Assembly: GCF_958295425.1 (NCBI RefSeq)
Contig: NC_081150.1
Location: forward strand, 7,129,001-7,193,000
Reading direction: 5' to 3'
Length of the DNA stretch: 64,000 nucleotides
Source of the DNA: Solea solea
Taxonomy: Eukaryota; Chordata; Actinopteri; Pleuronectiformes; Soleidae
Shown one piece after another: positions 59,909-64,000 of the stretch. The notes below the pieces were generated by a model. It ran no database searches, was not told the origin of the DNA, and saw only the letters and a program-made list of their open reading frames with translations. Positions within the stretch are counted from its first letter, which is position 1; each line of letters begins with the position of its first letter. The position numbers and the translations under genes were made by a program.

Positions 59909-59946
59909 CTTGTTTAGACCCCAGTCCTGTGCTTCATCGGAGTCTC
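59909..59946 (-). CDS. mapkbp1: mapkbp1 38-base micro-exon
   Basis: Acceptor gttcaccag|gagact, donor AACAAG|gtatgt, phase 1 in and 0 out. It encodes GDSDEAQDWGLNK. Its size and flanking phases fit exactly between its neighbours. Confidence 0.78.
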
Positions 59947-60299
59947 CTGGTGAACGAAGGAGCAGAATGTTTATACAAGTTGTTAAAAGAATAATATTAA
60001 TTATTATTATACATGTATCTTTGATGTCTGGATTGATTTTTATAATTCTATTGCCCTTTGCTCAAAGGTTAAAGGTCAAGGACACTGCAACAGGCCGGAT
60101 GTTTGCAAACATTTTGCTTTAGTTATTGTCTGGGTAGATTATCATTCCTTCATTGAGTCATCACGGAAGAAGACTCAAGAAATCTTTCAAGAGGAACTTT
60201 ACATCCAATATGTTTTGGAAGCTTTAATTATGCTTTAATTATTTGAATGACTTCCATGGATAAACATCTGGATTAATGTCTGGGTTTGAATTCTTATAC

Positions 60300-60448
60300 C
60301 TGAGTCTTCCTCTCCGTGGCTGCCGTCAGAGGAAGCAGTGCTCGCGTTGTCTTCAGGGTCGGTGCTCTCCGCTCCATCCTCCCCCTCGTGCTCGCGGTCA
60401 CTGTCCGAGGACAAACCACTCAGAGTGGGCGCACTGTACACCTCCCGC
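60300..60448 (-). CDS. mapkbp1: mapkbp1 exon, acidic linker after the WD40 domain
   Basis: Acceptor gttaccgcag|gcggga, donor ACTCAG|gtataa, phase 2 in and 1 out. It encodes SAPTLSGLSSDSDREHEGED, comparable to human PALSSDSDKEGEDEG. Confidence 0.9.
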
Positions 60449-60547
60449 CTGCGGTAACACCGTCACAGCATCGCACAACAAAAAATGAGACATTTTCTCT
60501 CTGTGATTACACGATCAGTTTTTGGTTGTCGGTCTGTGTGTCGTCAC

Positions 60548-60658
60548 CTGAGACCAGAGGTCTTTGTGGCCCGAGTGTTTGGGTTTTGTCTGAGTTGACA
60601 GAGCCTCTGTCTCATGCTCATTGTCAGTTCTGGAGCCAGCCGCCACACAAAGATACAG
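60548..60658 (-). CDS. mapkbp1: mapkbp1 exon, last WD40 blade
   Basis: Acceptor tctcgtag|ctgtat, donor CTCAG|gtgacg, phase 2 in and out. It encodes SCIFVWRLAPELTMSMRQRL (human SCIFVWRLSSEMTISMRQRL). Confidence 0.94.
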
Positions 60659-60990
60659 CTACGAGATAAAAGCATCCAGGCATTAAATATTCAGCATGTC
60701 ATTTCAGCTTGACTATAGAGGAAACTGTCTGCAAACACATTTCCTCACTCATTTCCTCCTGCAGCAGCATAAGCTGTAGATAATTTCTATTTCCCACCCT
60801 GATTTTATTCCAAATTATATATATTTCACTGCAGGGGTAGAGAGACTGAAACTATTGTTTAGATATCTTATAATCATAGCCCTGCTTTAGAGTTACATTA
60901 CTAATTTGGAAGGTGTCACATCATAAGAGTCATTTAAACACAGGATCGTCTCGTACAACAACACACAACAACACCAGTGGAGTTTCTCAC

Positions 60991-61054
60991 CTGTCACCTG
61001 ACACCGAAATCAAATGCCTGCAGTCGTTTGTGAACTTCATCGCAGTGACAATGT
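60991..61054 (-). CDS. mapkbp1: mapkbp1 exon, WD40 blade
   Basis: Acceptor ctgtttcgcag|acattg, donor GACAG|gtgaga, phase 1 in and 2 out. It encodes [20 protein letters not shown] (human [20 protein letters not shown]). Confidence 0.94.
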
Positions 61055-61221
61055 CTGCGAAACAGAGAAGATGGCTGTTTGGTTATTTTATCGCCCCTGG
61101 CAATGCTGGGTGATATATCCTGTTGCCTACTGCTATAAATGTGTCATTTAGTCTCTGCTCAGTGTGGCTACATGAATTATGTGTATGTGAGATAAAGGTG
61201 TGTGTGTGTGTGCTCTGTTAC

Positions 61222-61333
61222 CAGAGTGTCCAAACATTGTGGCCACACACTCCCCAGTGTAGAAGTCAAAGACACTGATGCTTTTATCGGAGCAGCTCGT
61301 GGCAACATATTGACCCGAGGGATCGATCTGCAC
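61222..61333 (-). CDS. mapkbp1: mapkbp1 exon, WD40 blade
   Basis: Acceptor ctgttgacag|gtgcag, donor CACTCTG|gtaaca, phase 0 in and 1 out. It encodes [20 protein letters not shown] and [16 protein letters not shown]. Confidence 0.95.
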
Positions 61334-61446
61334 CTGTCAACAGCAAACACAGAGGCATTCTATTTATGATCTGTGTGCACAGGAAATGAACGAGAGCGCG
61401 GACGCCGCCGGAGAGAGAAAGAGAGAGAGAGAGAGAGAAATGTTAC

Positions 61447-61522
61447 CCTGAGCAATCTGCCGTCTTCGCTCAGCGAGCCTTTGAAGAGCTTCTTCTGTTT
61501 GCCGCTGCTGATGTTGAAAATC
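61447..61522 (-). CDS. mapkbp1: mapkbp1 exon, WD40 blade
   Basis: Acceptor gatttccag|gatttt, donor CTCAGG|gtaaca, phase 2 in and 0 out. It encodes [20 protein letters not shown]. Confidence 0.95.
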
Positions 61523-61605
61523 CTGGAAATCGGGAAAAACAAGAAACTTCAAAAATGTTTGTTTTTCTTAACAAAGTCAAAGTGTAGACGCCTGCACACA
61601 CTCAC

Positions 61606-61727
61606 CTGATGCAGCGGTCTTGGCAGCCGACAGCAGCGTAGTTGCAAGTGGGGTCGACGCTCATGTCGCACAGCGCGGTCTTCCTCACCGTGTGATGAGA
61701 GCGCCTGAACTCTGTTCCTCTGTCAGT
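61606..61727 (-). CDS. mapkbp1: mapkbp1 exon, WD40 blade
   Basis: Acceptor tttttttaag|actgac, donor ATCAG|gtgagt, phase 0 in and 2 out. It encodes [20 protein letters not shown] and [11 protein letters not shown], the typical RTHHVVRKT and GCQDRNIR blocks of this family. Confidence 0.93.
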
Positions 61728-63421
61728 CTTAAAAAAAGACAAAGGAAAAAGTGTCAAGGCTGCACTGTATCTTTAGCGTTAAATAACAAGGTGCTGCATA
61801 AACTACATACTGTAATACTGCGACTGCATCCTACTGATACATCCTCTCTATCTGCGCAGTATGTGCAAACAGAAACGATAAACTGTAATCACGTCCACAA
61901 AGGAGGTTCTGTTTATTGATGCTGCTTGTCTGACTGTCTGTCTTATTAAATAAGCTACTGAGCAGGTTTGCATGAGTTATTGTGCAGGATCATCACATCA
62001 TGGAGCAGAAGTTAAGAGTGGATCCACTTTCGTGGGAGGATATAAGAAATCATTTTACGGACGCTTGGAACAACAGAAGATCATTTCCGGTATGCGAGGG
62101 CCACCGTAGCTCCCTGATGCGCTTGAGTGAAAGGCATCCTGCATTTGTTGCAATCTGCAGTCTCACCGACAGATGTCGCTAAAGCTTACACACTGAAATG
62201 AAGTGGGTGGATACAGGAAACCAGCGACAATGCTCGAGGAGTTGGCGAAAAAGCACAATTTTGGCATTCAGATCTCAGTTTGAATAAACATCATTATCTG
62301 TAAATGGCTTCATACACCATGCTTCAAAACAGACGGAGCATTCGGCGTCGGCCTCAATAAAGATTTCCGTGGAACGAATGTGCTCGGCAAAGAAAATAAG
62401 TGTTTTTAAACACAATAGAAAATCAGTGTCAGTGCCTCCGAACAGAAGGCAATCATGCGTCATTGGAAAAACCTTAGAAAAACGGTTCACTGTCTTGCAG
62501 AGAACACGCTGTTTGTAACACAAAAAGAAAAAAAAGACGACATCTCATTGAACGTGATTGAACGGGTCGAGGTTCTGCTCAAGACTTAACGCGCTGTTTC
62601 TGTGTCGCATACACGCGGCGACCTGAATTGTGTCTTGACTTTGGGAAGAATGTTGTAATGCACGCTGGTCTGATCAAACAGAGAGCTGCCCCAGTGACAC
62701 AGAAACAAAGAGAGGAAAGAACGCAGCACAGAGTCTCCTTTGTTGCTCTCCTTGAGTCGTATTCACAAAGAGGCGACATGCAGTGTGTTACAGCTGTGCT
62801 GGTGCAGAGTTAGTTAGTTAGGCCACGACGGAAAGAATTAAAGGGGGAAAAAAAATTGTTTAAAGCTAGAAAATGGCAAAGAAAAGAAAATGAACCAAGA
62901 TTAGCTGGTACGACAACTCTCCTTTTTCTGTACAATTAATATGCTGAATTAGCACGAATGATGCAACCTGCACACTTTTGTCTGGATCCTGGATTTAGGC
63001 CCATCTTTGTCTGTTTTGTATTACGCATTGTGTTGTTTTTTTGTTTTTGTCCTTGTCATCTGCTGGGTATTTATTCATAATGTTGCATTCATGTTTTTAG
63101 GGCCTTGCTGCTGTGTCCAGTTTTTCTCTCAGATGGGATAATACTGTATATTCGGCCTGTAATCATGTAATCCTCTTGCAGTGTCCCTCTCCAGCGAAGT
63201 AGGGGGGTAATCCAGAGAAACAAATTATTAGACAGTGATTTTAAAATTCAGACTAGAGCCTCAAACTGTTTTATTGCTTCTATATGAAATGAAAATGTGA
63301 TCAAATATTCTATTTGGTGTATAAAACATTAGTGTAGTTCTAGTTTTGGTATATGACACAGCACATATTTAGTTAGTGATTTTACAATGAGCTTGTATTT
63401 GGTATTTTGTTTGTGTCTTAC
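61728..63421 (-). other. mapkbp1: mapkbp1 intron (1.7 kb)
   Basis: The phases of the flanking exons agree without an exon in between. Several open frames in 62.0-62.8 kb show no domain and no splice context, and no repeat family was recognised. Confidence 0.7.
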
Positions 63422-63492
63422 CTTGTGTGCAGTGCGGAAATGGATGCTTTTGTCTGCCCCACAGCTGATCATCCTCACCTTGTTCTCAGTGG
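63422..63492 (-). CDS. mapkbp1: mapkbp1 exon, WD40 blade (most 5' exon in the window)
   Basis: Acceptor tttggtcctcag|ccactg, donor CACAAG|gtaaga, phase 1 in and 0 out. It encodes TENKVRMISCGADKSIHFRT, a typical WD40 strand set of this family. Upstream exons lie beyond 64 kb. Confidence 0.92.
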
Positions 63493-63542
63493 CTGAGGAC
63501 CAAAGAAAATGATTGAAAAATTACTTGTTTTTCAGTACACAC

Positions 63543-63552
<10 letters not shown>

Positions 63553-63614
<62 letters not shown>
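63553..63614. repeat. (TA)n microsatellite
   Basis: Alternating TA of about 60 bp in a mapkbp1 intron. Confidence 0.95.
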
Positions 63615-63620
<6 letters not shown>

Positions 63621-64000
63621 TATATATATTATTTAGTATATAAATGAAGTGTCACTTCAGGGAAATTCACAAACTTTATCTTCAATAAATGTCAACTAAA
63701 GAACCACTTTTACACTTACTTACAGCTTGTATTGTACTTTTTAGTCAGTTAACTGTTATTACTAACATTAACAGTAGCTTTAACCATTATTGAATAATGT
63801 ATGAATTAATACCTTTACTTACCAGAATAAACCGTTAGTTAAATAAATAAATGCTGATAACAGCATTAATTAATGTACCCTTACTGTGATTAAAGTGTTA
63901 CCTGTGGTTTTTGTGACAGAGAACATAAAGTGCATCAGTGCATAACATAAAGGGCTCATCACAAACAAGGCTCCACCTGAGTACACACGCAAGAGTCGCT

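Larger units (their letters stand above)
50843..63492 (-). other. mapkbp1: mapkbp1 gene locus (3' part): MAP kinase-binding protein 1
   Basis: MAPKBP1 (JNKBP1) is a cytoplasmic WD40 scaffold that binds JNK-pathway components and NOD2, and is related to WDR62. Eighteen exons were resolved here by splice sites and phase; together they give 2750 coding bases, about 915 residues, ending at a natural stop. Order: late WD40 blades (63.49-60.55 kb), an acidic Ser-rich linker, SMLDLRQLETFA, a second acidic stretch with poly-Glu, DFLKQNFEMLAERG, a Ser/Pro-rich exon with SYMNPTASSMAKSSRS, and a C-terminal helical module LLEQYAELLLKSVEKRLE. The blocks SMLDLRQLETLA, SYQNPTTSSMAK and ALLEQYSELLLRAVE of human MAPKBP1 match; WDR62 lacks the first two as I recall. 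The 5' exons lie beyond 64 kb. The polyadenylation site is unclear (minus-strand ATTAAA near 50559 and 50461; AATAAA near 50181 and 50138, inside the lgals3 3' UTR). Confidence 0.92.

Overview
This window looks like nuclear DNA of a teleost (bony) fish. The coding capacity lies in short exons with GT-AG borders. The spaces between them are AT-rich and hold many CA, TA and GT microsatellites, plus repeat types I recognise from fish genomes: Tc1/mariner relics, fold-back MITEs, SINE/LINE tails and a CA-flanked repeat. I see no bacterial operon, CRISPR array or rRNA. All gene names come from recalled family similarity, not from a search.

Left part, 1-39.8 kb: the 5' part of a p21-activated kinase gene on the minus strand. 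One coding exon (8076-8299) encodes residues 1-68 with a complete CRIB motif, and matches PAK5 (PAK7) better than PAK4 or PAK6. A probable 5'-UTR exon with a consensus donor ends at 39480. If the two belong together, the first intron spans about 31 kb and is filled with transposon relics and microsatellites. The kinase domain would lie beyond the left edge.

Middle, 39.8-46.4 kb: an intergenic stretch with a LINE 3' end, a 390-bp fold-back MITE and a long perfect hairpin. No gene was found.

Right part: lgals3 (galectin-3) on the plus strand at 46.45-50.3 kb has a TATA box, a non-coding first exon, a short ATG exon, a large Pro-rich exon and three carbohydrate-recognition exons. All the classical sugar-binding residues are conserved. 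The N-terminal tail is unusual: it is rich in Cys-Pro-Trp motifs and Pro-Ala-Pro-Val repeats instead of the usual Tyr-Pro-Gly repeats. Converging on it, minus strand 50.84-63.49 kb, is the 3' two-thirds or so of mapkbp1 (JNK-binding WD40 scaffold). I resolved eighteen consecutive exons whose phases all agree, giving about 915 residues from the late WD40 blades to the natural stop. The 5' exons lie beyond the right edge.

The three genes are not an obvious functional unit. PAK5 and MAPKBP1 are both signalling proteins and galectin-3 is a glycan-binding lectin. The most interesting items are the divergent galectin-3 tail, four long near-perfect hairpins, a duplicated 60-bp motif in the presumed pak5 intron, closed minimal uORFs in the presumed pak5 leader, and CTCF-like sites in mapkbp1 introns.
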